A stretch of DNA of 64,000 nt from contig NZ_AUXY01000070.1 in the NCBI RefSeq assembly GCF_001625695.1, positions 172,656-236,655 on the forward strand, in the 5' to 3' direction. The first letter of the stretch is position 1, and each line of letters starts with the position of its first letter. Below are positions 18,620 to 26,746 of the stretch, piece by piece. The position numbers and the translations under genes are program-made. The notes beneath the pieces were generated by a model. The model saw only the letters and a list, made by a program, of their open reading frames with translations. It did not search any database and had not been told where the DNA came from. Origin of the DNA: Pseudoalteromonas luteoviolacea H33-S (lineage in GTDB: Bacteria; Pseudomonadota; Gammaproteobacteria; Enterobacterales; Alteromonadaceae).

Positions 18620-18693
18620 GGCGGAATGGCAGAGTGGCCATGCAGCGGATTGCAAATCCGTCTACCTCGGTTCGACTCCGGGTTCCGCCTCCA
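18620..18693 (+). tRNA. tRNA-Cys (anticodon GCA)
   Basis: 74 nt with encoded CCA. Acceptor stem GGCGGAA/TTCCGCC with discriminator T, as CysRS requires; anticodon loop TTGCAAA gives GCA; T loop TTCGACT. Confidence 0.97.
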
Positions 18694-18730
18694 TTTTCTC
18701 AATATTATCCACATGCGAAAGCAACCCGAT

Positions 18731-18817
18731 GCCCGGGTGGTGGAATTGGTAGACACAAGGGATTTAAAATCCCTCGCTGGTAACAGCGTGCCGGTTCAAG
18801 TCCGGCCCCGGGCACCA
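18731..18817 (+). tRNA. tRNA-Leu (anticodon TAA)
   Basis: 87 nt with encoded CCA and a long variable arm (CGCTGGTAACAGCG), so a class II tRNA. Acceptor GCCCGGG/CCCGGGC; anticodon loop TTTAAAA gives TAA (UUA/UUG leucine codons); T loop TTCAAGT. Last of the cluster. Confidence 0.97.
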
Positions 18818-18951
18818 CTTTACTTCACCTTTTATTTCTTTCTTATTATTCAAAATGTAATGTATTTCTCGTTACGTAATCGTTTTTCATCTAGGCATAG
18901 CTGTCGAAGAATTGTGCGGGCGGGTATCAAGAATGGCGTATAGACGTGAAT

Positions 18952-18976
18952 AATCAACGGGTGAGCCCCGTTGATT
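18952..18976. terminator. Hairpin, probable terminator of the tRNA unit
   Basis: AATCAACGGG, loop TGAGC, CCCGTTGATT: a 10-bp perfect stem about 135 bp after tRNA-Leu. The tail (GGTTAATTC) is a weak U-tract. It could also serve the minus-strand gene ending at 19059. Confidence 0.5.
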
Positions 18977-19058
18977 GGTTAATTCACAGCGAATAGGAGT
19001 CATTTGTTAAATTATAATTGAGTCAGCATAATTTAAATTGGTTACCTAACAGTCCTTT

Positions 19059-19625
19059 TTAGTTAGGTAGTGAGAAAAACTCTAGCATCAGTTTAAAGTG
19101 CCCTGTTCCGAAGTATTCACTCGATATGATCTTACCATGACCACTTACGTAATCTCCTTCATATGAATGCACAAGCTCTCCTTCCATAACGACTTGTCGA
19201 CTATTTTTAGCCCAGTAAATTCTAATACCTTGCTTGGTTCCTCTAAAAGTATCAAAGTAGTCATTAAATTCACGCTCTTTGCCTTTTAATGGGTTTAATT
19301 CGAAGTCAACGTTCTCGCTTAACTCCTGCCCATATGAACTGAAGACAGCTAGCTGAAAGGTATCATTGATGATGGTGTCAAAATCCCACCATGGCTTGTC
19401 TGAGGACTTTAATTCGGAACTTGCAGCAAGTAATGGCACTTCAAAGCTTAATGCTTTTAAAACCTGTTCAGTTGACTTTTGCTGATTATAGATCCGCTCA
19501 ATAATTGCGATCTCTTGAGGGGTGAGGGCATGCTCTTCTTCATGCTCATACTCCGTAATTGATTTTGCAATGAGGTGATCTTCAAGCGACTCTAATACCT
19601 TGTCTGTGATCTTAACCTTATTCAT
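19059..19625 (-). CDS. Hypothetical protein coupled to the sigma-like gene
   Basis: 188 residues, no signal peptide or membrane helix, so probably cytoplasmic. I do not recognise it. Residues about 1-60 are charged and helical (LESLEDHLIAKSITEYEHEEEHALTPQEIAIIERIYNQQ); about 85-188 look beta-rich (DTFQLAVFSSYGQE, GIRIYWAKNSRQVVMEGELVHSY, GHFKLMLEFFSLP). Its ATG overlaps the stop of the sigma-like gene (ATGA, 19622-19625), so the two are translationally coupled and probably made in fixed ratio. Position behind a sigma-like gene suggests a cytoplasmic regulator, perhaps an anti-sigma or a partner of the locus; this is inference. It ends the STAND-sigma unit. Confidence 0.7.
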   Translation of the reverse strand: MNKVKITDKVLESLEDHLIAKSITEYEHEEEHALTPQEIAIIERIYNQQKSTEQVLKALSFEVPLLAASSELKSSDKPWWDFDTIINDTFQLAVFSSYGQELSENVDFELNPLKGKEREFNDYFDTFRGTKQGIRIYWAKNSRQVVMEGELVHSYEGDYVSGHGKIISSEYFGTGHFKLMLEFFSLPN

Positions 19626-20386
19626 ACCGATATCGTCTCATTTATTTTATTGCTGTGAGTGAGAAAGTATATGTCGAAGTCCACTTGCGGACTGTTGCCT
19701 ATTTCTAGGCTTAAACCGGATTCTTCGACTCGTTTTGATAGTTTACTAACAAACCTTGAAATATAGGTGATGGCGGCATTGCCTTTAAAGCCATGACGCT
19801 CACCCAGTTGCTTTTGAGTAAGTGCATTTTGTCTAAAAGACAGTGAAAAAAAGTCATAAAATAGTGCTTGCTTTTTTTTGTCTTCTTCCTGTGCGATCGT
19901 TTCCAATAAAAGATTGATAAATAACCGTGCATTTTTATCCATTTTAGCCACTTGATCAGGGGAAGGCTGATCACTTGGCATCAATTCATAAATATTACTG
20001 CTTGAACCATCAGCGCTACTATTACTCTCATAGAGGTGAACAATTTGTACTGAACGTCCTTCCTCGGGGGCTTTTGCTTGCTCCGAAGCAGACTTCCTAC
20101 GGTATGTGACATTACTGCCCATATCTAAATAGACGCTTTCAAATGCACGATATGTATAAGCTTTTAAAACATGGTTAAAATCTTTTTGAGCATTGAGCTT
20201 TTGTTTCTCGTTATTACTACAAGAGCTATCGTTATCCTCTTGCTTAGTCGCTTTTATCACTTTTAACAATGTCTCTTGAATAAGTGCTTCAGTGTCGATT
20301 CTATGATCAGTAATCGCTTTTTTTCGAAGCAAAAACTTTATAAACTTATATGCTTCTTGTACGGCTTGTTTGTTATCAAACCACAT
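19622..20386 (-). CDS. Divergent sigma-70-family (ECF-like) RNA polymerase sigma factor
   Basis: About 254 residues. The N-terminal part resembles sigma region 2 (DTEALIQETLLKVIKATKQ, then FNHVLKAYTYRAFESVYLDM and a YRRKS tail). A low-complexity serine-rich linker follows. The C-terminal region 4-like helix-turn-helix is LTQKQLGERHGFKGNAAITY. The linker (about residues 80-150) is long for an ECF factor. I prefer the ATG at 20386, with AAAGGGGG 5 bases upstream; an earlier ATG at 20425 has only a weak site. It lies 118-157 bp downstream of the Lon/STAND/TPR gene on the same strand and overlaps the next gene by 4 bp. Its targets are unknown; the divergent subtilisin gene is an obvious candidate. 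Confidence 0.72.
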   Translation of the reverse strand: MWFDNKQAVQEAYKFIKFLLRKKAITDHRIDTEALIQETLLKVIKATKQEDNDSSCSNNEKQKLNAQKDFNHVLKAYTYRAFESVYLDMGSNVTYRRKSASEQAKAPEEGRSVQIVHLYESNSSADGSSSNIYELMPSDQPSPDQVAKMDKNARLFINLLLETIAQEEDKKKQALFYDFFSLSFRQNALTQKQLGERHGFKGNAAITYISRFVSKLSKRVEESGLSLEIGNSPQVDFDIYFLTHSNKINETISV

Positions 20387-20543
20387 CCATACCCCCTTTG
20401 ATTGTTGCTGTATCCCTTCTATCATTCGTTTCTTTTACACTACTAGGAATAGCTTGAAAATTGCTTGTGATATAACAACTTCTCTATAAGTTTCAGCATA
20501 TTGTTTTTATTCCTAATGGATGTTATCAAGGATTGTTGCCATT

Positions 20544-23500
20544 TTAGTTACACTTAAGTAATTCTATATAGTGTTCAAATTTATTTTTTGCTTTTTGCCA
20601 TTGAATACTGGTGTGAGACTGCAGGAATTTGTCCGAAATAGTCTTCCCAGATAAAAAATAATCACAGGCGCTATCAATTTCACCGATTTCTGATGCAATA
20701 TAACCAAGATTAAATAGTTTTTTACGGTAGCTGACTTGATAACCCTGGTTGTCTGGTGTCGCTTCAGTTAAATAAAGTGCGTACTGTTTTGCTTGCTCAA
20801 GATGAGATTGTGCGGATTTCTTCTCGCCTTGATTGTATAAGTGAATCGCCACTTTTGAATAAGCACCTTGCAAAAGGCTAATAAAGTCAAGATTTTGAGT
20901 ATCCTGACTATGTAGCTGTTTCGCGGCTTTAAGTGCCTTTTCATAATACTGGGCACTTTGTTCAGTTTGATTTGTTTGGGTAAAGTAATCAGCATAGGCC
21001 ATGTAAAGCTCTATACTATGTCCTTGCCAATCTATGTTGCTGTCATTTAATACACGTAGTTTTCTAGTTATGTCCAAACCTTCTAAGAAGTGTGTTTGGG
21101 CCTCTACTAAATAGCCCTGCTTTAATTTGCTACTACCTAGCCTACTTGCCAAGAGCAATTGAGCTACTTGTACGTGGATATTATCAGGATCTTTAATTGA
21201 GTAGAGCGTCACTAATTCATTTGCATGATTATAGAACCTGTTCGCTTCCACTCGATTACTACTATTTTCAGCTAAGTTAATATAGATTCTAAGTAAATTA
21301 TATTGAGAGATTAAATGGTTTGGATCTTTGGTTAATTGCTTTTCTAAGGCGGTCTTTGCCTGGAGTAAAAAATCACTGGCCTGCTGTTCAGATGATGCTG
21401 TTTTAGCTAGATTTCTATAAGTATTAATCCTGACAATATTATAAGCTGATTCAAGACTATCTGAGGGAACTTGATTGTCGAGCAATTGTAGTGCTTCACT
21501 GTATTTCTCAGCAGCAAGGTTAAGATCTCCTTCCCAAAGTGCCATAAAGGCAATTTGGGAGACAAGCCTCGCTTCTATAAGTGCAGATGCTGGATCTGAA
21601 GATAAATATTGTACCTGCTCCAAAGCACGTTCTAAATAAGTTTTAGCCTCTTCATTTCTGCCTTGCTTTATCAATAAACTACCAAACTCATAATTGAACG
21701 AGATGGCCAGCTGCAAGCCTTTTGGATCACCATTCCCAACCTTGGTAATTTTACTTTCTAACTCTGCTAATATTTCTTGTATTTCATCAATATGAGTAGA
21801 ATCATCTTGTCTTAAAACTTTTACCTTAATTAGCAAAATTCGCAGTTTATCAGCATCATCTAGCGGTATGCTGTCGACACTAGAAACTAGCTTTGTTATG
21901 TGGCTATTAAGGTATTTGCGTTGGAATGTAGGTAAATATTGAGCCAATATCGGTTCAATTGCATCTATATTAAGCAGCACATTGTCTTTAAGGTGAGATA
22001 ATGCTTGTGCTGTTTTCTGTTGTTCTGAGACTACAAGCTGTTTTTGATGATAAGCAAAAGTTGCGGTGCCTAATGCACATAAAAATAGCACACTGGTTGT
22101 CAGAAGGCGCCTTTTTTGCGCTTTATTCTGTTGCTCTAGTGTTGTTTGATACAAGCTTTGAGACGAAAGAATATAGTTCTTTGTCGATTGTAGGCTGATA
22201 GTGCCTGGCTGACTAAGATACTTTATACCATCTTGTAATTCATGCTTTCCTAAGGTGAAGTTATTTTGCTCTTCAGGTTGTGCTGAAAAGTTTTTCCATT
22301 GCTTATATTTAGCTTCAATACCATGAAACCATTGAAGGTATTCTTTTCTGGCACTTAACCAGATGAAAAAGCGTGGCCAAATTTGTTGATCAAGCGTACG
22401 TTCTTCAGCGATCGTGATTAAGCAATCATGAGTCAATTTTACGTATGGGGGCAATTTATGAGCTTGGTGGCGGATAACGAGTTGTTTTTCGATGAGCGCA
22501 TTGACAAGTTCTAGTAACTGCGGATTTTCTTTTTCAAGTACAATAAAGTCAACATGTTTTGAATAGCAAGTACCATTAATATTTACGCCAATAAACAGCT
22601 CAAAAAACTGCTCAGTGAGAGGCTCAAATTGACCTAAAATATATTCAGCTTGTCTATAGATGACGCCTGTTAATTTATTAAGTTGATTATATTGACTGAA
22701 CGTCAGTTTTTTTGGTTGATCACTGTCAATTGCGAGTGCGTGCATCTGCGCAAGCAAATATTCTACAGCAGGCAGTGCATGAGACAGTTTTAATGCCTCT
22801 GTTTGAATTGTTTGAGCAAGCCCTTCTTCTAGTGTAATTCCCAGTGCAGTAGCTTGATTATTTATAATTTTAAGCCAGTCTTCGGCTGTTAGACTATGGG
22901 AAACATAGAAGTCTCTTCCTATCATATCTGTATTATGTAAGTACTCACTTCTTATACTGGTTATCACAGATATGGGAGTATATTCTGATAATTTTGCCAA
23001 GCTCTGTAGCAGGCGATTATCAGGCTCAATCTCAAAAATCTCTTCGAATTGGTCAATGTACCAAATATAGGTCTTTTTATGAGCAGTGAGATGGAGTGCT
23101 AGTTCATCTAGAAATGTTGTATTTAATTTAAGTAACTCTTCGATAAACTGCTCTAAGCTGACCGACATGGTTTTTAATACGGCTTCAAACCCCGCTTCAT
23201 TGGAGCAAATAAAATGTTTTAATAAAGATGCACTGCTATCAAAATCTTTAGGTAACCCGATATGCCACTTTACATTTTTACCTTGGTGGGCGAGTGCAGG
23301 CAATAATCCCGCTTTAATTAAGCTTGATTTTCCGCTTCCAGAAACACCATGTACTTTGATGAGTGATGGTTTATCGTTATATAGCGTCAATAAATCTGAG
23401 GTGAGTTTATCGCGACCAAAAAAGTAATAGGCATCATGGGGTTCGAAGCTTCTTAAGCCTTTAAAAGTTAATGAGCCTGATTGCTGAGTGCCGTCATACT

Positions 23501-24101
23501 CTTCACCAAGTAATAGTTGTAGCGCCTCATTGATATGCTCAATAGGCGATAACTGGCCACCTAGTAACTCGACGTTATGGATGAGCTCTTCATCGATCTC
23601 ATTATGATTGGCGCGGGGGTAAAAAATAATGAATGGTCCACTATGCCTGTATGTCATCGCATAGAGTGCACCTTCGATTTTGTTGTTTATATGACCAATC
23701 GAATGGACGTTACCGCTCGGTGAAACTTCACCTGTTGCGAAACAGGTGCTAGTAAATTCGGTTGTTTTTTGTATATGAGAGCGGTATGCCAGTGCGCAAC
23801 TGAGCGCATACCCTAATCCAACACTGGTACTATCTTCTTGTAAGTTTACCGTTTGCTGGTTGCTAGTCACCAAGTCTAATTCAATAAAAAACTGATTTTG
23901 TTGTCTATCCAATGGGTTGAGAGACATAAAAGCAGCTTCAGCTGCCATTTCAAAATAGTTGCGCTGCTCTTTGAACTTGTAACCGAGTGCAAGTATTAAA
24001 TCATTGGCAAATTTTACTTTTACCTTTTGGCGATCTTTAGGTTTTATAAATCTGAATTTGGGGCTATATGTGTAGCGCTTATCAGATAAAAGAATGTGCA
24101 T
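20544..24101 (-). CDS. Lon-like protease / STAND ATPase / TPR membrane protein
   Basis: A 1185-residue multidomain protein. (1) Residues about 25-200: S16 Lon-type protease-like domain; STSVGLGYALSCALAY matches the GPSAG serine loop (S93), and the segment ATGEVSPSGNVHSIGH, followed by INNKIEGALYA, matches the Lon TGE...GG..xK part, putting the dyad lysine at K141. (2) About 212-620: STAND NTPase; FEPHDAYYFFGRD entry, Walker A GVSGSGKSSLIKAG (about 252-265), Walker B YIWYIDQFEEIFE (D350). (3) One membrane helix at about 666-685 (TTSVLFLCALGTATFAYH). (4) About 690-1185: TPR-like helical repeats, e.g. GRNEEAKTYLERALEQ and QTEQSAQYYEKALKAAKQL. With a Lon/ATPase part inside, the TPR part would face the periplasm. 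Followed by the sigma-like gene. No AAA+ Lon ATPase is present. The function is not known to me. Confidence 0.8.
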   Translation of the reverse strand: MHILLSDKRYTYSPKFRFIKPKDRQKVKVKFANDLILALGYKFKEQRNYFEMAAEAAFMSLNPLDRQQNQFFIELDLVTSNQQTVNLQEDSTSVGLGYALSCALAYRSHIQKTTEFTSTCFATGEVSPSGNVHSIGHINNKIEGALYAMTYRHSGPFIIFYPRANHNEIDEELIHNVELLGGQLSPIEHINEALQLLLGEEYDGTQQSGSLTFKGLRSFEPHDAYYFFGRDKLTSDLLTLYNDKPSLIKVHGVSGSGKSSLIKAGLLPALAHQGKNVKWHIGLPKDFDSSASLLKHFICSNEAGFEAVLKTMSVSLEQFIEELLKLNTTFLDELALHLTAHKKTYIWYIDQFEEIFEIEPDNRLLQSLAKLSEYTPISVITSIRSEYLHNTDMIGRDFYVSHSLTAEDWLKIINNQATALGITLEEGLAQTIQTEALKLSHALPAVEYLLAQMHALAIDSDQPKKLTFSQYNQLNKLTGVIYRQAEYILGQFEPLTEQFFELFIGVNINGTCYSKHVDFIVLEKENPQLLELVNALIEKQLVIRHQAHKLPPYVKLTHDCLITIAEERTLDQQIWPRFFIWLSARKEYLQWFHGIEAKYKQWKNFSAQPEEQNNFTLGKHELQDGIKYLSQPGTISLQSTKNYILSSQSLYQTTLEQQNKAQKRRLLTTSVLFLCALGTATFAYHQKQLVVSEQQKTAQALSHLKDNVLLNIDAIEPILAQYLPTFQRKYLNSHITKLVSSVDSIPLDDADKLRILLIKVKVLRQDDSTHIDEIQEILAELESKITKVGNGDPKGLQLAISFNYEFGSLLIKQGRNEEAKTYLERALEQVQYLSSDPASALIEARLVSQIAFMALWEGDLNLAAEKYSEALQLLDNQVPSDSLESAYNIVRINTYRNLAKTASSEQQASDFLLQAKTALEKQLTKDPNHLISQYNLLRIYINLAENSSNRVEANRFYNHANELVTLYSIKDPDNIHVQVAQLLLASRLGSSKLKQGYLVEAQTHFLEGLDITRKLRVLNDSNIDWQGHSIELYMAYADYFTQTNQTEQSAQYYEKALKAAKQLHSQDTQNLDFISLLQGAYSKVAIHLYNQGEKKSAQSHLEQAKQYALYLTEATPDNQGYQVSYRKKLFNLGYIASEIGEIDSACDYFLSGKTISDKFLQSHTSIQWQKAKNKFEHYIELLKCN

Positions 24102-24821
24102 TTTTTTTTGCTCTTATTGGTAAATCGTCTGTCTCACGACCATCACTGCTCTTAATTATTATTTTTAACCCATTGCGCAAGGCAAGTACATAAATGTCGC
24201 GTTTTGTGAGCCTGCTGTCTATTAAAACGTGTAATCAGTGTAAAAAATAACAAATACGATAAAAAAACCAATACACCAGAAAAAGGTACTGGTCTAGTGA
24301 ATATTATTCAATTTTATGAAATTTTTTAGCATATCATTCTCGACTTATTCGAAAAAGTTAATATCCTATTTGTAATTCTAATTTGCTTACTATGAATTTT
24401 TTAATAAATCTACTTTTTTTTACTTTTTAAGGTTTGTTTTGTTATTTTTTAATCAAGTCGGCGTTTTTAATTATTGAAAACCTGTTTTCTATTCAGGGCT
24501 TGAGTCTCGAATTGTGAGGGGAAAGGGCGTCGATTGATTAATTTTGACTTTATTTTGCACGTCACTTATCCGCTTTTATAAAAAGTCATGAATAGTTTTA
24601 TCTTAAATTTAACAATTATCTTGAGTGGTAACCCTCTTAAGAGTAAGGTTACCCAAATTAACTTTTTGTAAATAGGTATGACGCTGCGATCTAGTAGATG
24701 CAGCAAATGGCGTATTGAAGGAAGTAGATATCCATTGAAGGTTTAATAGTTAAATGTATGAAAACAGGGGTTTAAGGATAAATACAATAAAAATATAAAC
24801 ATAGCTTTGCTAGGAGTTGGT
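24102..24821. promoter_or_regulatory. Long AT-rich divergent control region with a dyad
   Basis: About 720 bp between the Lon/STAND gene (-) and the subtilisin gene (+). No convincing open frame. At 24627-24653 lies a dyad, GGTAACC-13 bp-GGTTACC, whose spacer contains CTCTTAAGAG, itself a palindrome; it looks like an operator or a stable hairpin and sits about 170-195 bp before the subtilisin start. Several T-runs occur. I could not assign -35/-10 boxes with confidence. Confidence 0.5.
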
Positions 24822-26696
24822 ATGGGTTTTTTTAAAAGAAATGCAGTTTTTTTAAGTGTATTAGGTAGTTTGAGCTTGAGTGTAATTGCACATGAGCAAG
24901 GCCACGATGGTGCTTATCTAGTACAATTTAAGAACGGACAGCTATCTCAAAATATACTGAGCTCTTTAAAGGTGATAGGACAAAGCGGCGATAAAGTGAT
25001 TGCTCAAGGGGTATTATCATCTTGGCAAATCAACGAGTTAAGCCATATTGAAGGAGTCACCTTTGAAGCTGATTATGGTCTTTCTTTAAGTAGTAATTCA
25101 CTTGATTATTATAATGCTGCTACCAATAGCCTAGATGTGCTAGCAAATAGTGAGCTTGAGCCCTATTGGTTACGCGCAACATCAATCAGTAAGCTCCCTT
25201 CTGCAACGAATGATATTTCAGTGTGTGTTATCGATTCAGGCGTAGACAGTAATCACCCTGACTTACCAATTAATATTCATGGCTATCACAGCGTTTATGC
25301 TGGCTTTTGGGATCAAGATGCACTTAGTCATGGTACACACATGGCCGGTATCATTGCTGCTCAAAGCAATGGTTTCGGTGTAAAGGGCGCCTTAAGTGAT
25401 GGGGTTGCTAGCCTTCAAGTTCACAAATTAATTAAAACAGCCAATGGTAAAAACTCAGCGATATGGGGTGGTAATTTAATCGAGGCAATTGAAGTTTGTG
25501 CTAACTCAGGAGCCAAGGTAATAAATATGTCTCTAAGTGGAGAGCAGTTCTCTCCAATGACGATGTCTGTTATTGACAGGTTAGCTTATGATAGAGGACT
25601 GATTTTTGTTGCTGCGGCTGGTAATCATGGCTCATCGGAGAAGAAACAGCAAGGTCAACATGATGATGTGTTACATTATCCAGCCTCATATCATAATGTT
25701 TTATCAATAGGCGCATTAGAGACTGATGGAACAATTGCTTCTTTTTCACCGACTAATCAGAATATAGACTTTGTTGCACCGGGGAGTAAAATTATTTCCA
25801 CGGCTAATCGTAGCCATTATGCGGTTCAAGAAGCTGTAATTCAGCACAGTGGCTCTGTTTCTGATGTTCTGAAATATACACAAATTGATGTCGGTGTTAG
25901 CAGCCAGTCAATGCAAACAACTCTACCTGAGCAGTGCGTATATACTTTGTCTGCTGGTGATGTGCAGCAGCAAATGACAGAGCGTACATTGTCTTATCAG
26001 ACTCGTCAGCAGTTGAGTAACGCACAGTCTAATTGTATCTCAGCTGGCGGTAAAGTACTGATGATAAACTACCCGCAGCATCCAGAAGGGCGCTTAAAAG
26101 GTGTTGATTATTATACAGAGTTCCCAACTTTATTGGTACATCAGTGGCCTGTAATGGTGGATGAGTCAAATATGTCGGTTTCAATTAGCAGTTACCACAG
26201 CGATTATGTGGTTGGTGCTGGTACCTCTCAAGCTACAGCGATTATTTCAGGTGGTATTGCGAGGCTTTGGTCGCAAAATCCTAGTTGGAATAGAACGCAA
26301 ATTATTGATGCGCTTAGAGCGACTAGCCATGATTTAGGTCAAGCTGGCAAAGACAGTGTATATGGCCATGGCTTGCCAAATTTTGCACAGGCGCTGACTT
26401 ATTTAGAGTCAGGAAAGACACCTTCTTGCCCACAAAACTGGTATCACAACAAGCCTTACGATGGAGGTGAGCAGGTGACTTATCAAGGTAAAATTTATAG
26501 TGCTTATTACTGGAACAAAGGTGCAACGCCTAGTCAGGCAACAAAAATGTGGCAAGTACAAGGGGAGTGTGATTCAAGTAATCAAACACATTCAACGTCA
26601 ACAGATGGTGGATACAGTATCTTAGATTTTTCTGGCTTAGAAGATGAAAACTCCACTTATAGCTGTAAAGGACTTAGCCTTACCTGTGGGGGTTAA
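24822..26696 (+). CDS. Secreted subtilisin-like (S8) protease with chitin-binding-type module
   Basis: 624 residues. A short N-terminal signal (MGFFKRNAVFLSVLGSLSLS, cleavage near VIAHE) and a propeptide-like part to about 110. Catalytic domain about 115-500: D138 in VCVIDSG, H170 in SHGTHMAG, oxyanion N268 in AAAGNHG and S469 in GAGTSQATA, so all key residues are present. Between the N268 and S469 blocks, about 335-455 is an insert with two Cys that resembles a PA-type domain. The C-terminus (CPQNWYHNKPYDGGEQVTYQ, then YYWNKGATPSQ) is a CBM5/12-like chitin-binding module with its Trp/Tyr face. ATG at 24822 has TAGGAG 5 bases before it. It probably acts outside the cell or in the periplasm, and is divergent from the Lon/STAND/TPR gene. 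Confidence 0.88.
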   Translation: MGFFKRNAVFLSVLGSLSLSVIAHEQGHDGAYLVQFKNGQLSQNILSSLKVIGQSGDKVIAQGVLSSWQINELSHIEGVTFEADYGLSLSSNSLDYYNAATNSLDVLANSELEPYWLRATSISKLPSATNDISVCVIDSGVDSNHPDLPINIHGYHSVYAGFWDQDALSHGTHMAGIIAAQSNGFGVKGALSDGVASLQVHKLIKTANGKNSAIWGGNLIEAIEVCANSGAKVINMSLSGEQFSPMTMSVIDRLAYDRGLIFVAAAGNHGSSEKKQQGQHDDVLHYPASYHNVLSIGALETDGTIASFSPTNQNIDFVAPGSKIISTANRSHYAVQEAVIQHSGSVSDVLKYTQIDVGVSSQSMQTTLPEQCVYTLSAGDVQQQMTERTLSYQTRQQLSNAQSNCISAGGKVLMINYPQHPEGRLKGVDYYTEFPTLLVHQWPVMVDESNMSVSISSYHSDYVVGAGTSQATAIISGGIARLWSQNPSWNRTQIIDALRATSHDLGQAGKDSVYGHGLPNFAQALTYLESGKTPSCPQNWYHNKPYDGGEQVTYQGKIYSAYYWNKGATPSQATKMWQVQGECDSSNQTHSTSTDGGYSILDFSGLEDENSTYSCKGLSLTCGG

Positions 26697-26708
26697 AATA
26701 TATTTATT

Positions 26709-26726
26709 GGGGCGTTAAAGCGCCCC
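26709..26726. terminator. Hairpin between convergent genes
   Basis: GGGGCG, loop TTAAAG, CGCCCC, 13 bp after the protease stop and 21 bp before the end of the convergent lipoprotein gene. The U-tract is poor (TGTTAC), so termination strength is uncertain. Confidence 0.55.
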
Positions 26727-26746
26727 TGTTACACGGAATACGTTTA

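Noticed and set aside
18535..18943. Open frames on both strands across the tRNA cluster
   Set aside because: They run through three complete tRNA genes and have no ribosome-binding sites; pure shadows.
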